Notes under the pieces: generated by a model
What the model was told of the DNA's origin: nothing
Seen by the model: the letters and a program-made list of their open reading frames with translations, nothing else
Databases searched by the model: none
Made by a program: the position numbers and the translations under genes
Part shown: one piece after another, positions 8,255 to 16,187 of the stretch
How the letters are laid out: each line of letters starts with the position of its first letter
How positions within the stretch are numbered: the first letter of the stretch is position 1
Assembly (NCBI RefSeq): GCF_004402485.1
Contig: NZ_SOFG01000019.1
Span: 32,583 to 96,582, forward strand
Length of the DNA stretch: 64,000 bases
Origin: Cryobacterium algoricola
Lineage (GTDB): Bacteria; Actinomycetota; Actinomycetes; Actinomycetales; Microbacteriaceae
Reading direction: 5' to 3'

Positions 8255-8620
8255 GTGACCGATACCCTGCCCCTGTGCCCCGAATGCTCCAGCGACCTCG
8301 CATACGAGATGGGCGCACTCCTCGTCTGCCCGCTGTGCGGGCACGAGTGGGCCGCGGCCGACGCGACCGCGACGAGCGACCCGGGCGAGGCATCCGCCGA
8401 GCGCGTGATCACGGATGCCTTCGGGACCGTTCTCGCGGACGGCGACACCGTGACCGTGATCAAGGACCTCAAGGTCAAGGGCAGCTCAGGCGTGGTGAAG
8501 GTCGGTACGAAGGTGCGGGGAATCCGCCTGGTCGACGGCGTCGGCGACCACGACATCGACTGCAAGATCGACGGCGTCGGAGCGATGCAGCTGAAGTCGA
8601 GTGTGGTCAAGAAGGCCTGA
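8255..8620 (+). CDS. phnA: PhnA-type zinc-ribbon protein
   Basis: 121 residues. The N-terminal zinc ribbon has two cysteine pairs (LCPEC and VCPLCGHEW) and the C-terminal PhnA domain carries VITDAFGTVLADGDTVTVIKDLKVKGSS and HDIDCKIDGVGAMQLKSSVVKKA. The family is named for the phosphonate region of E. coli but is not the phosphonoacetate hydrolase of the same name; its role is unclear. The GTG start has TACTGT six bases before it, a leaderless arrangement, though GAGGAA between them could also act as a ribosome site. The next gene converges from the other strand 14 bases away. Confidence 0.85.
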   Translation: MTDTLPLCPECSSDLAYEMGALLVCPLCGHEWAAADATATSDPGEASAERVITDAFGTVLADGDTVTVIKDLKVKGSSGVVKVGTKVRGIRLVDGVGDHDIDCKIDGVGAMQLKSSVVKKA

Positions 8621-8634
8621 CCCGACGACGACAG

Positions 8635-10077
8635 TCAGTCCTCGACGCTCGTGACGCCTCCCTGCTGCGCCCCCGGCGCCCGGGTGCCGGCCGACCGGGC
8701 ATCGACGCGGGGACCGATGTTCTGGTTGACGTGGAACACGTTGTCCGGGTCGTATGCGGCTTTGACCTCGGCGAGCCGCGCATAGTTCGGGCCGTAGTTC
8801 TGCTGGATCCTGACCTGATCGTCGGCGTCCATGAAGTTGATGTAGCCGCCGGGCTCGGCGAAGGGGTGCAGCGCCTCCCAGTACTCCCGCACCCAGCGGA
8901 TGTTCGCCGCATTGTCCGCGGGGTCGTGCCACATCCCGGCGATGACCGGCGCGAAGTCCACGTTCCGGTAGGCGAACGCCGTCGCGCCCGGCGCGACCCG
9001 CTGCACGGCACCGTCGATCGGGTAGTAGTGGTTCGCGGACTCCATACTCGGGACCCGGCTCCCGAAGTCGACGGCGACCCGCAGCGCGTCGTCGCTCAGC
9101 GAGGCGAGGAAGTCCGCCTTCCAGTACGCCTGCATGCCCTTCGGCAGCATCGGGTCGAACAGGCCGTTCAGTACGGGGTACGGGAGCGGTCCGACAAAGG
9201 AACCGGCGACGGGCGCGGCGTCGAGGATCGGCTGCCAGCGCTTCTCGCCCTCGTCGAGGGGGCCGGTCCAGGCGCCGACGATGACGCAGACGGGTGTGCC
9301 GTGCCACTGCTCGGGCAGGAACGGCACCGGCGGCCCCTGGTGGAAGCCGAGGAACACGCCGAATTCCTCGGGGGCACTCGCGATGAAGTCCCGGTAGAAA
9401 CGGCCGACGGTCTCTGCCTCCGCGGCAGGGTAGATCACCAGGCCCCCGTAGATCGTGTCGACAGGATGCAGCCGGAATTCGAGCGAGGTGACGACTCCGA
9501 AGTTGCCGCCGCCGCCACGCAGGGCCCAGAACAGGTCCGGGTTCTCGGTCTCACTCGCCACGAGGAACCGCCCGTCCGCGGTCACGACATCGGCGGAGAG
9601 CAGGTTGTCGCAGGACAGGCCGTACTGCCGCGAGAGGTACCCGATTCCGCCGCCGAGGGTGAGCCCGGACACGCCCGTCGAGCCGATGATCCCGCCGGTC
9701 GTCGCGAGGCCGAAGGCGTGGGTCGCGTGGTTGAAGTCCGCCCAGGTCGCCCCGGCCGCCGAGCGGGCTGTTTCCGTGGCCGGGTCCACCCGGACCCCGG
9801 TCTGGCCAGTGAAATCGATGACGAGACCGCCGTCGACCGTGCCGAAGCCCGGGGCGCTGTGCCCACCGCCGCGAATCGCGACGGGGAGCTCGTGCTCCCT
9901 GGCGAAGGCGACGCTCGTCATCACGTCGGCGACCTGCGACGGCCTGACCACGACGGCCGGGTGCCGGTTGATCATCCCGTTGTAGACCGCTCTCGCGTCG
10001 TCGTACCCGGGGTCGTCCGGGCCGACCGCGGATCCGCGGATCTGTTCGCGTAAAGAGTCAAGGGTGAAGGGTGCCAT
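8635..10077 (-). CDS. Berberine-bridge-enzyme-like FAD-linked oxidase
   Basis: 480 residues. The FAD-binding 4 (PCMH) domain covers residues ~35-205 and includes RGGGHSAPGFGTVDGGLVID; the His of GGGHS and the Cys of YGLSCDNLL match the two residues that bind FAD covalently (8-alpha histidyl and 6-S-cysteinyl) in this family. The C-terminal BBE motif is YGPNYARLAEVKAAYDPDNVFHVNQNI. Such enzymes oxidise sugars, alcohols or small natural products with oxygen. I chose the ATG after AAAGGAGGAATC rather than one seven codons upstream. It lies 108 bases downstream of the acetone carboxylase operon on the same strand; a link is possible but unproven. Confidence 0.88.
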   Translation of the reverse strand: MAPFTLDSLREQIRGSAVGPDDPGYDDARAVYNGMINRHPAVVVRPSQVADVMTSVAFAREHELPVAIRGGGHSAPGFGTVDGGLVIDFTGQTGVRVDPATETARSAAGATWADFNHATHAFGLATTGGIIGSTGVSGLTLGGGIGYLSRQYGLSCDNLLSADVVTADGRFLVASETENPDLFWALRGGGGNFGVVTSLEFRLHPVDTIYGGLVIYPAAEAETVGRFYRDFIASAPEEFGVFLGFHQGPPVPFLPEQWHGTPVCVIVGAWTGPLDEGEKRWQPILDAAPVAGSFVGPLPYPVLNGLFDPMLPKGMQAYWKADFLASLSDDALRVAVDFGSRVPSMESANHYYPIDGAVQRVAPGATAFAYRNVDFAPVIAGMWHDPADNAANIRWVREYWEALHPFAEPGGYINFMDADDQVRIQQNYGPNYARLAEVKAAYDPDNVFHVNQNIGPRVDARSAGTRAPGAQQGGVTSVED

Positions 10078-10185
10078 GATTCCTCCTTTGGACGGCATGC
10101 CCGGAACCCGTCCGAGCCCTCACGGCATCCGTAATACACCCCCGATGGATCGCGGTCAAGGGAAGCCGCGCCTCATGGTCCGCCG

Positions 10186-11013
10186 TCACCCGAGGGCGTG
10201 AAAGCGGGCTATGACGTCCTCCGGGACGGCGTCCTGCGGGATCTCGGCGAGCAGGAAATCGCCGTCGGGCAGGGCGCCATCGCCCGACAGCCAGAAGGCG
10301 GGTGGGACCACGGTTCCTGTGATGGTGGCGGTGCCGGTCCCGACCTCGATGCCGGCCGCGCGCCGCAGGCCCAGGCTCCAGCCGTAGTGGTCGGTGACGT
10401 TCGCCACCGGGGAGTAGACCGGGAGGTCGACCCGCTGCGGGGGCGGGGAGCCGGGGAGGTCACGGTCATCGAGGAGGACAGCGGCGACCGGCAGGGCGGC
10501 GAACCCCCGGAGCCAGTCCGCAACGTACATGGATGCGTTCTCGGCGTCGTCGGCGTCGAGGTCCGCTGCCGCCGTCGTCGCCGAGGCAGGGTGGGTGCTG
10601 GCGAGCCATCGCAGGGGAGATGGAATCTGCAAGACCAGAGGTTCGCGCTGGGTCCTGGCGAAGACCGTCGCGAACTCGATCACGGCACGTGTCGTCCCCG
10701 GGTGGGTGAGCAGGGTGCGGAGCGCGTAGCCGGTGCGCGACTTCGCCCGCATGGCCTCCGCCAGCTGTGTGTCGTCGTCGACGCGGTGGGCGTAAAGACG
10801 GTCGAGCGGGAGAAGTGCGACATCGGCGGGAAGCACGGCCTGGGCCTGGCGGGCGACATTGGCATACTTCGTCGGCTCGTCCCAGGGCACCGGCTTCCCC
10901 TGCAGGAACACCGACCGGGCGTAGTCGAGGCTGTCGACGAGGACGGCCCGGGTCCGTCCGGACGGCGGTCGGCCGATCAGGGTGGCGAAGGGAGTGGACA
11001 GGGACGTGGTCAC
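10186..11013 (-). CDS. Unrecognised protein at the 3' end of the acetone carboxylase operon
   Basis: 275 residues, soluble, GTG start after AAGGAGACCCC. I do not recognise the family. Segments such as LVLQIPSPLRWLAST and YVADWLRGFAALPVAAVLLDDR have the rhythm of beta/alpha-barrel strands as in UroD- or MetE-like folds, but no cofactor or metal motif is clear. It is the last of five minus-strand genes and 141 bases below the alpha subunit, so it may be an accessory factor of the carboxylase (maturation, substrate handling) or a downstream enzyme. This role is inference from position only. Confidence 0.6.
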   Translation of the reverse strand: MTTSLSTPFATLIGRPPSGRTRAVLVDSLDYARSVFLQGKPVPWDEPTKYANVARQAQAVLPADVALLPLDRLYAHRVDDDTQLAEAMRAKSRTGYALRTLLTHPGTTRAVIEFATVFARTQREPLVLQIPSPLRWLASTHPASATTAAADLDADDAENASMYVADWLRGFAALPVAAVLLDDRDLPGSPPPQRVDLPVYSPVANVTDHYGWSLGLRRAAGIEVGTGTATITGTVVPPAFWLSGDGALPDGDFLLAEIPQDAVPEDVIARFHALG

Positions 11014-11154
11014 GGGGTCTCCTTGGGGGTGAGTGAGGGGGCGCGATACCCGGGCGGATGCCGCGCACCCGCCGCCGGGCCGTCGACCGGAGTCGAGGGC
11101 GCGGCGGCGGGCGCGCGGTGCCGGGGCGGTGCGGGTGGTGGGGTGGCGGGCTGG

Positions 11155-13488
11155 TCAGGACTTGTGCACGACGGTCTCGCCGTACTTCTGCTCGAGCTCC
11201 CGGACCCGCTCCTCGAGGCGGGCGATCTTCAGGACGCGCCGGTCAGGCACCATGATGAGCGGCAGCTCGGCGAGCTTGCCGGAGACCCGTTCCGGCTCGA
11301 GGCCGCCCCAGTGCGTCGCGATGAGTTCCTCGTCGTTGTCCTGGCCCCAGGAACCGAAGTAGAGCAGGTCCTTCGGCGGTTCGTCCTGCACGAAGGCGGC
11401 CACGAACTCCTTGTACGGTGTGCCGCGTTCAATCCGGGCCTGACGCATCCCCGCACGCAGTGCCGCCGTCTCCGCGGCGTGTACGACGTAGGTGCCCGGC
11501 TCCCAGACGACTCCGTACACGTCGGTCGCGACCTGGGCCGAGATCCTGTCCAGTTCGAGGTCGGTCACGACGAGTTCGGGGTCGCGTTCGAGCACGTCGC
11601 CGTAGCCGCCGCCCGCACCCTGGGCGATCATGTACAGCTCGCCCTCCTTGGCGACGTCGAACTGGAGTCCCATGTGCGCGGACTGGTAGTCGCCGCCGGC
11701 GAAGGGCTGCTCGTTCATCACCCGTTCCATCGACAGGTCGAACTGCGAGGGGTCGTCCTGGATGATGTCGTAGATGTTGATGCCCTTCACGATCGCGAGC
11801 GGGTAGACCGGGCAGCCATAGCCGCCGAACATCCCGGGCACGGAGGAGAACTTCGACCCGGACGTCACCGTCATGAATCCCCAGCTCGGCGTGCCGCGCG
11901 AGGCGACGATCATCTCGTAGCCCATGCCGCCGCGGAACTTGCCGAAGCCCTGGTTGTCCCGGACGAGTCGCTTGCTGACCAGCTGCAGGAACGGGACCTC
12001 CTCCTCCATGACCTCCTGCTCGCCGATGTCGGCCATTGCGCAGAACAGCGGCGCCACGGCGTCCTCGCCGTCGCGGAATGCCTTCGCCCCTCCACCCATC
12101 CCGTTGAGGTCGGCGCACAGGTTGCCGACCTGCTCACCGTTCTGCGTGGTGCCGCCCCAGAGGAAGTCGTTGATCTGGTTGAACCAGGGCGCGACGACAT
12201 TCGAGTACTTCTGTGGCGAAGAGAACTGCATCTTCGCGAACGCCGTCTGCAGGGCGGAGAAGCCCCGGAAGGAGGCCTGCAGCGACTGCCCGACCGGGGC
12301 GTCGTAGCCCGCGTCCGCCCAGCTGTGCTCCTCGGTGGTGACCTCGATCGGCGATAGCGCCCCGGTACTGCGCGGCAGGTCAGGCCACCAGTACGACAGG
12401 ATCGCCTGGGCCATGAAGGACTTCGTCGACGCCAGCGGGGAGTTGATCGCCCGGTTCAGGATCTCCGGCCCGGTCCCGGTGAGGTCGACGATCATCCGCT
12501 CGCCCCTGATCGTGATCTTGCAGGCGAACTTGATCAGGATGTTCTCCTTGAGCGTCGAATCGACGAACTGGTTGAACGTGACGGTCCCGTCCGGGAGCTC
12601 GCCGATCCGGCGGCGCACCTCGATCTCGACGTCCTCGACGGTGACCCGCAGCGAGGCGACGAAGGTCTCCTGGCCCACCTCGTCGATCAGCCGGTCGACG
12701 GTGTCCATGATGCGGCGTACCGCGCCCATCTTGACCTTGATGTCGGCGAGCATGAGCTTCGGGTCCCTCGTGGAGTGCTGCAGGAAGGTCAGCAGGTCGC
12801 GGCGCAGGTGTCCCTTCTCGACGATCTTGATCGGGGAGGCCCGGAGGCCGTCGTCGAAGGGGGTCTCGGAGCCGGAGGGCATGCCGCCCGGTTCGCAGGC
12901 GCCGTTCTCGCCCTCGTGGATGGTCGCGCCGACCCAGGCGATGATGATCCCGCCCCGGATCACGGGGACGAGCATCGACTGGTCGGTGTTGTGCACCATG
13001 CCGAAGCGGGAATCGTTGTGGAAGAACCCGTCACCCTCGTTGATGCCGACGGTGGGCTCGTCCTTCCAGTTCTTCATGATGTATCGGATCGGGTGGTGCA
13101 GCACGGCGGAGAAGGCGATCACGCCCCGGTTGGACAGGTAGGTGACGTCGCCTTCCGCGGTGTAGACCGCGCAAGAGAGGTCGGCCCACTTGGCGCCCGG
13201 CGCAGCGCCCATGCTCTCGCACATTTCGAACGCCTCGTCGAGCGCCCCGGCGAGGCGCTTGCGGATTCGGTCGATCTCGAGCGGGTCGATGCCCTGGGCG
13301 ATGCACTCCTCCTCGTATGCCGAGCGGGGCATGATCTCGTGGTGGCGCATGATGGCCGGGTCGGGCCCGAGGAAGAGCGTGGTCTCGTCCATGAACGCGT
13401 CGACCCACTGCTGTTCCTGGTCGGTGAGCAGCTGGGCGTCGTCGGTGTTGCCGCTGGTGGGCGCGGACTGGTTGTGTGTCAGTGTCAT
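11155..13488 (-). CDS. acxB: Acetone carboxylase alpha subunit (hydantoinase B family)
   Basis: 777 residues, almost exactly the length of Xanthobacter AcxB (about 776). It is a HyuB/oxoprolinase B-type protein: FFHNDSRFGMVHNTDQSMLVPV, EGENGACEPGGMPSGSE and GYEMIVASRGTP are typical regions, and the early D/H residues are candidates for the manganese site of the alpha subunit. In the alpha2-beta2-gamma2 complex, acetone and bicarbonate are phosphorylated at the expense of ATP and joined to acetoacetate. A C-terminal coiled segment (LEERVRELEQKYGET) closes the protein. Upstream AAAGGAGCCTGCA supports the start. Acetophenone carboxylase-type activity is the main alternative. Confidence 0.82.
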   Translation of the reverse strand: MTLTHNQSAPTSGNTDDAQLLTDQEQQWVDAFMDETTLFLGPDPAIMRHHEIMPRSAYEEECIAQGIDPLEIDRIRKRLAGALDEAFEMCESMGAAPGAKWADLSCAVYTAEGDVTYLSNRGVIAFSAVLHHPIRYIMKNWKDEPTVGINEGDGFFHNDSRFGMVHNTDQSMLVPVIRGGIIIAWVGATIHEGENGACEPGGMPSGSETPFDDGLRASPIKIVEKGHLRRDLLTFLQHSTRDPKLMLADIKVKMGAVRRIMDTVDRLIDEVGQETFVASLRVTVEDVEIEVRRRIGELPDGTVTFNQFVDSTLKENILIKFACKITIRGERMIVDLTGTGPEILNRAINSPLASTKSFMAQAILSYWWPDLPRSTGALSPIEVTTEEHSWADAGYDAPVGQSLQASFRGFSALQTAFAKMQFSSPQKYSNVVAPWFNQINDFLWGGTTQNGEQVGNLCADLNGMGGGAKAFRDGEDAVAPLFCAMADIGEQEVMEEEVPFLQLVSKRLVRDNQGFGKFRGGMGYEMIVASRGTPSWGFMTVTSGSKFSSVPGMFGGYGCPVYPLAIVKGINIYDIIQDDPSQFDLSMERVMNEQPFAGGDYQSAHMGLQFDVAKEGELYMIAQGAGGGYGDVLERDPELVVTDLELDRISAQVATDVYGVVWEPGTYVVHAAETAALRAGMRQARIERGTPYKEFVAAFVQDEPPKDLLYFGSWGQDNDEELIATHWGGLEPERVSGKLAELPLIMVPDRRVLKIARLEERVRELEQKYGETVVHKS

Positions 13489-13531
13489 TGCAGGCTCCTT
13501 TGCGTGCGTGAGTGCTTGGGGGACGGTTCGG

Positions 13532-15658
13532 TCAGTCGCTGAGCAGCCAGACGGCGCCCTGCCTGGTCGGTTCGAGTCGCCACCCGGGTTCGACGAGGTA
13601 GGTGGTGTTCTCGGTCGTGACGATGGCCGGCCCGTGGATGACGAAGTGGTGCGCGAGGGCGTCGGCGTCGTAGACGGGGGTGTCGACGGCCCCGTCGATG
13701 CTCGTGAAGTGCACCGGCCGATGCGAGACCGGGGTCGGCTTCTCCTTTTCCCCGCCCGTGTGGATCGATTCGAACTCGATCACCTCGCCCTCGATATACG
13801 AGGCCACCCGGATCGTCTGCACGCGGATGCCCGCCTCCGGCGCCTGGGTTCCCTCGCCGTAGCGCTCGCCGAAGATCTCCGAGAAGGTCTTGATCAGGTG
13901 CAGCACGTCCGCGACTCCGTCGACCCGGTTGATGTCGAATGCGACGGCGGTCGTGACGAGCTGGTTGCCGTAGCGCATGTCCATTTCGAGGCGGTAGCGC
14001 ACGTCGGCACGGTCGTAGCCCTGCCGTACGAGATCGTCGGCGCCCTTGGCCTCGAGTTCCTCGATGTACCCGTTCATCGCCTCGTACTTGTTGTAGAGGC
14101 TCCGTTTGAGAGGCTCGTACAGCACGACGTACGCGCTGCGTTCGTGGATGTGCAGCGGCCGCATGTTGCCGGCGCCGAGGGCAGAGAACACCGAGGCGAA
14201 CGGGGGGAACAGGATCCGGCTGATGCCGGCGCTCGCCGCGATGCCGCACGCGTGCAGCGGGCCGTTCCCGCCGTACGCGAGCATCGTGTAGTCCTCGATC
14301 AGGCCGCCGCGGGAGCGCAGCTCCTTCTCGATGCCGATCGCCATCTGCTCGTCGACCGTGCGCTTGATCACCTTCGCGACCTCGACGGCATCGAGGTCGA
14401 GCTCGTCCGAGAGATTTTCGTTGATGACGTACAGAGAGCGTTTCCGGTTGAGGGTGATGTGCCCGTTGGCGTAGTTCTCCGGGTCGAGGTAGCCGAGCAC
14501 GAGATCCGCGTCGGTGACCGTCGGTCGGAGTCCACCGCGGTCGTAACAGGCCGGCCCCGGGTCCGATCCCGCAGACTCCGGTCCGATCTGGATCGCGTGG
14601 TGGATGCGGTTGTACGCGGCGATGGAACCGCCGCCGGCACCGAGGGTGTTGAGGTGGATCATCGGGGCGGAGACCATCCACCGGCCGATGGTCGGCTGGA
14701 AATCGTAGTGCCGCACCCCTCCTTCCGGCACGAGGCCGATATCGAAGGACGTTCCGCCCATGTCCATCGAGACGACATCGCCGAGCCCGGTGGATTCCGA
14801 GAGGTGCTGGGCCGCGCCGACGCCCGCGATGGGTCCGGAGTGGATCGTCTGCAGCGCATCCGTCGAATTGGGCTGCGCCATGCCGCCCGAATTGTGGATG
14901 ACGAGCATGGGCTTCTGGTAGCCGGAGTCGCGCAGGTTGTTCGAGAGCTGGTTGAGCGCGTGGAACATGGTCTCGTGCAGGAAGGCGTCCACGATCGTGG
15001 CCATGGCGCGAACGTATTCGCCCTTGCGGCCGGAGACCTGGCTGCTGAGGAGCACGGGGATGGATCCGAGCTCGTGGGTGGGGTATTCCTCGAGGATGAT
15101 CTCCAGGATCCGGTCCTCGTGTGCCGAGTTCTCCGTCGCGTTGGTGAGCGCGACGACGATGGCCTCCGCGCCGTTGTCGACGAGTTCGCGCACCTGTGCG
15201 CGCACGTCGTCGTAGCCCAGCGGCACGAGTACCTCGCCCACCGAGTCGATGCGTTCCTTGACCGAGCGGATGAGGCGGCGCGGCACGAGCGGGTCAGGAC
15301 GCTGGGCGTCCGGCATGTCGCCCTGCTTGACGCCGTCCAGTCCTTCGCCGTAGCCGCGGCCCCTGGACAGCGGGATGGTGTCTTCGAAGCCGTGCGTGAC
15401 GAGCGCGGCGACCCGCGGGCCCTTGCCCTCGATCAAGGCGTTGGTGCCGAGTGTCGTGGCGTAGCGCACGGAGTCGACTTCCTTGAGCGCTGTCTCCCGG
15501 CTGACGCCGGCGCGTTCGCAGGCCCGGTCGAGGGCCTCGTTGAAGCCGAGGGCGAGGTTGTGGTGGGTGGTCAGCGCCTTGGACTCGATGTAGACGTCGT
15601 CCCAGACGAAGAAGCAGTCGCTGAAGGTGCCGCCGATGTCGACGGAGATTCGTTTCAT
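13532..15658 (-). CDS. acxA: Acetone carboxylase beta subunit (hydantoinase A family)
   Basis: 708 residues (Xanthobacter AcxA about 717). The N-terminus MKRISVDIGGTFSDCFFV is the phosphate-binding loop of the actin-like ATPase fold, and MDMGGTSFDIGLV plus GAGGGSIAAYN are its second phosphate and adenosine elements, so this is the ATP-using subunit. The frame is open far upstream but this ATG, two bases after the gamma-subunit stop and behind GAGGGAGC, gives the expected protein. Tight spacing to the gamma gene and 43 bases to the alpha gene indicate one transcript. Confidence 0.85.
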   Translation of the reverse strand: MKRISVDIGGTFSDCFFVWDDVYIESKALTTHHNLALGFNEALDRACERAGVSRETALKEVDSVRYATTLGTNALIEGKGPRVAALVTHGFEDTIPLSRGRGYGEGLDGVKQGDMPDAQRPDPLVPRRLIRSVKERIDSVGEVLVPLGYDDVRAQVRELVDNGAEAIVVALTNATENSAHEDRILEIILEEYPTHELGSIPVLLSSQVSGRKGEYVRAMATIVDAFLHETMFHALNQLSNNLRDSGYQKPMLVIHNSGGMAQPNSTDALQTIHSGPIAGVGAAQHLSESTGLGDVVSMDMGGTSFDIGLVPEGGVRHYDFQPTIGRWMVSAPMIHLNTLGAGGGSIAAYNRIHHAIQIGPESAGSDPGPACYDRGGLRPTVTDADLVLGYLDPENYANGHITLNRKRSLYVINENLSDELDLDAVEVAKVIKRTVDEQMAIGIEKELRSRGGLIEDYTMLAYGGNGPLHACGIAASAGISRILFPPFASVFSALGAGNMRPLHIHERSAYVVLYEPLKRSLYNKYEAMNGYIEELEAKGADDLVRQGYDRADVRYRLEMDMRYGNQLVTTAVAFDINRVDGVADVLHLIKTFSEIFGERYGEGTQAPEAGIRVQTIRVASYIEGEVIEFESIHTGGEKEKPTPVSHRPVHFTSIDGAVDTPVYDADALAHHFVIHGPAIVTTENTTYLVEPGWRLEPTRQGAVWLLSD

Positions 15659-15660
15659 GG

Positions 15661-16131
15661 TCAGTGTGCTCCCTCGCGGTGGGTGTGGCCGGCGTGGCCG
15701 GGTTGTGCGTGGCTCACCGAATCGAAGCGGGCGCTCAGATCGGTGACGGCGTTCTCGCCGGGGCCGTAGTTGACGACTTCTTCCGGGTTGCCGCCGTGGG
15801 CCTCCCACTTCTCGCGGAGGGAGTCGATGTCCCAGAGCATGTCGACCGTCGGCGGATGCCCCGGCGGCAGGTATTCGGCCTCGATCTGTGTGCCGCAGGT
15901 CGGGCAGTAGAACTCCAGGATCCGGCAGAATGCCGGGTCGGGGGAGAAGGTGAACTCGTACTTCTCCGGGTCGATCACGGGCGGGTGGATTTCCCGCGGG
16001 TCCCTGTCGTAGACCAGGGTGCCTTCCTTGTAATTGCCGCGGGCGTCGCCGAAGTCGTGGGCGCAGATTCGGCAGATCCACCGTTCGGTGTCGAGGTCGA
16101 TGAAGAGATATTCCGTCATGGGAACGCGCAT
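15661..16131 (-). CDS. acxC: Acetone carboxylase gamma subunit
   Basis: 156 residues, close to the ~168 of known gamma subunits. It holds two CxxC pairs (WICRICAHDFG and EFYCPTCGTQIEAEY) that probably bind zinc, and the conserved middle block NYKEGTLVYDRDPREIHPPV. Within the complex the gamma subunit supports the alpha-beta carboxylating machinery. The start has GGAAGG nine bases upstream; an internal ATG four codons later is possible. The C-terminal HAQPGHAGHTHREGAH is histidine-rich, perhaps a metal-binding tail. Gene order here is gamma-beta-alpha, unlike the beta-alpha-gamma order of the classical acxRABC cluster. Confidence 0.85.
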   Translation of the reverse strand: MRVPMTEYLFIDLDTERWICRICAHDFGDARGNYKEGTLVYDRDPREIHPPVIDPEKYEFTFSPDPAFCRILEFYCPTCGTQIEAEYLPPGHPPTVDMLWDIDSLREKWEAHGGNPEEVVNYGPGENAVTDLSARFDSVSHAQPGHAGHTHREGAH

Positions 16132-16187
16132 TCGATGTGTCCTTCCAGGAGAAACGTGCGGGGTGAGAACGGAGGGGGTGAACGGGA

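Noticed and set aside
8255..8620. Phosphonoacetate hydrolase
   Set aside because: Shares only the PhnA name; this is the zinc-ribbon family.
11155..15658. Hydantoinase or 5-oxoprolinase
   Set aside because: Subunit lengths, the dedicated gamma subunit and the AcoR-like regulator fit acetone/acetophenone carboxylase better.
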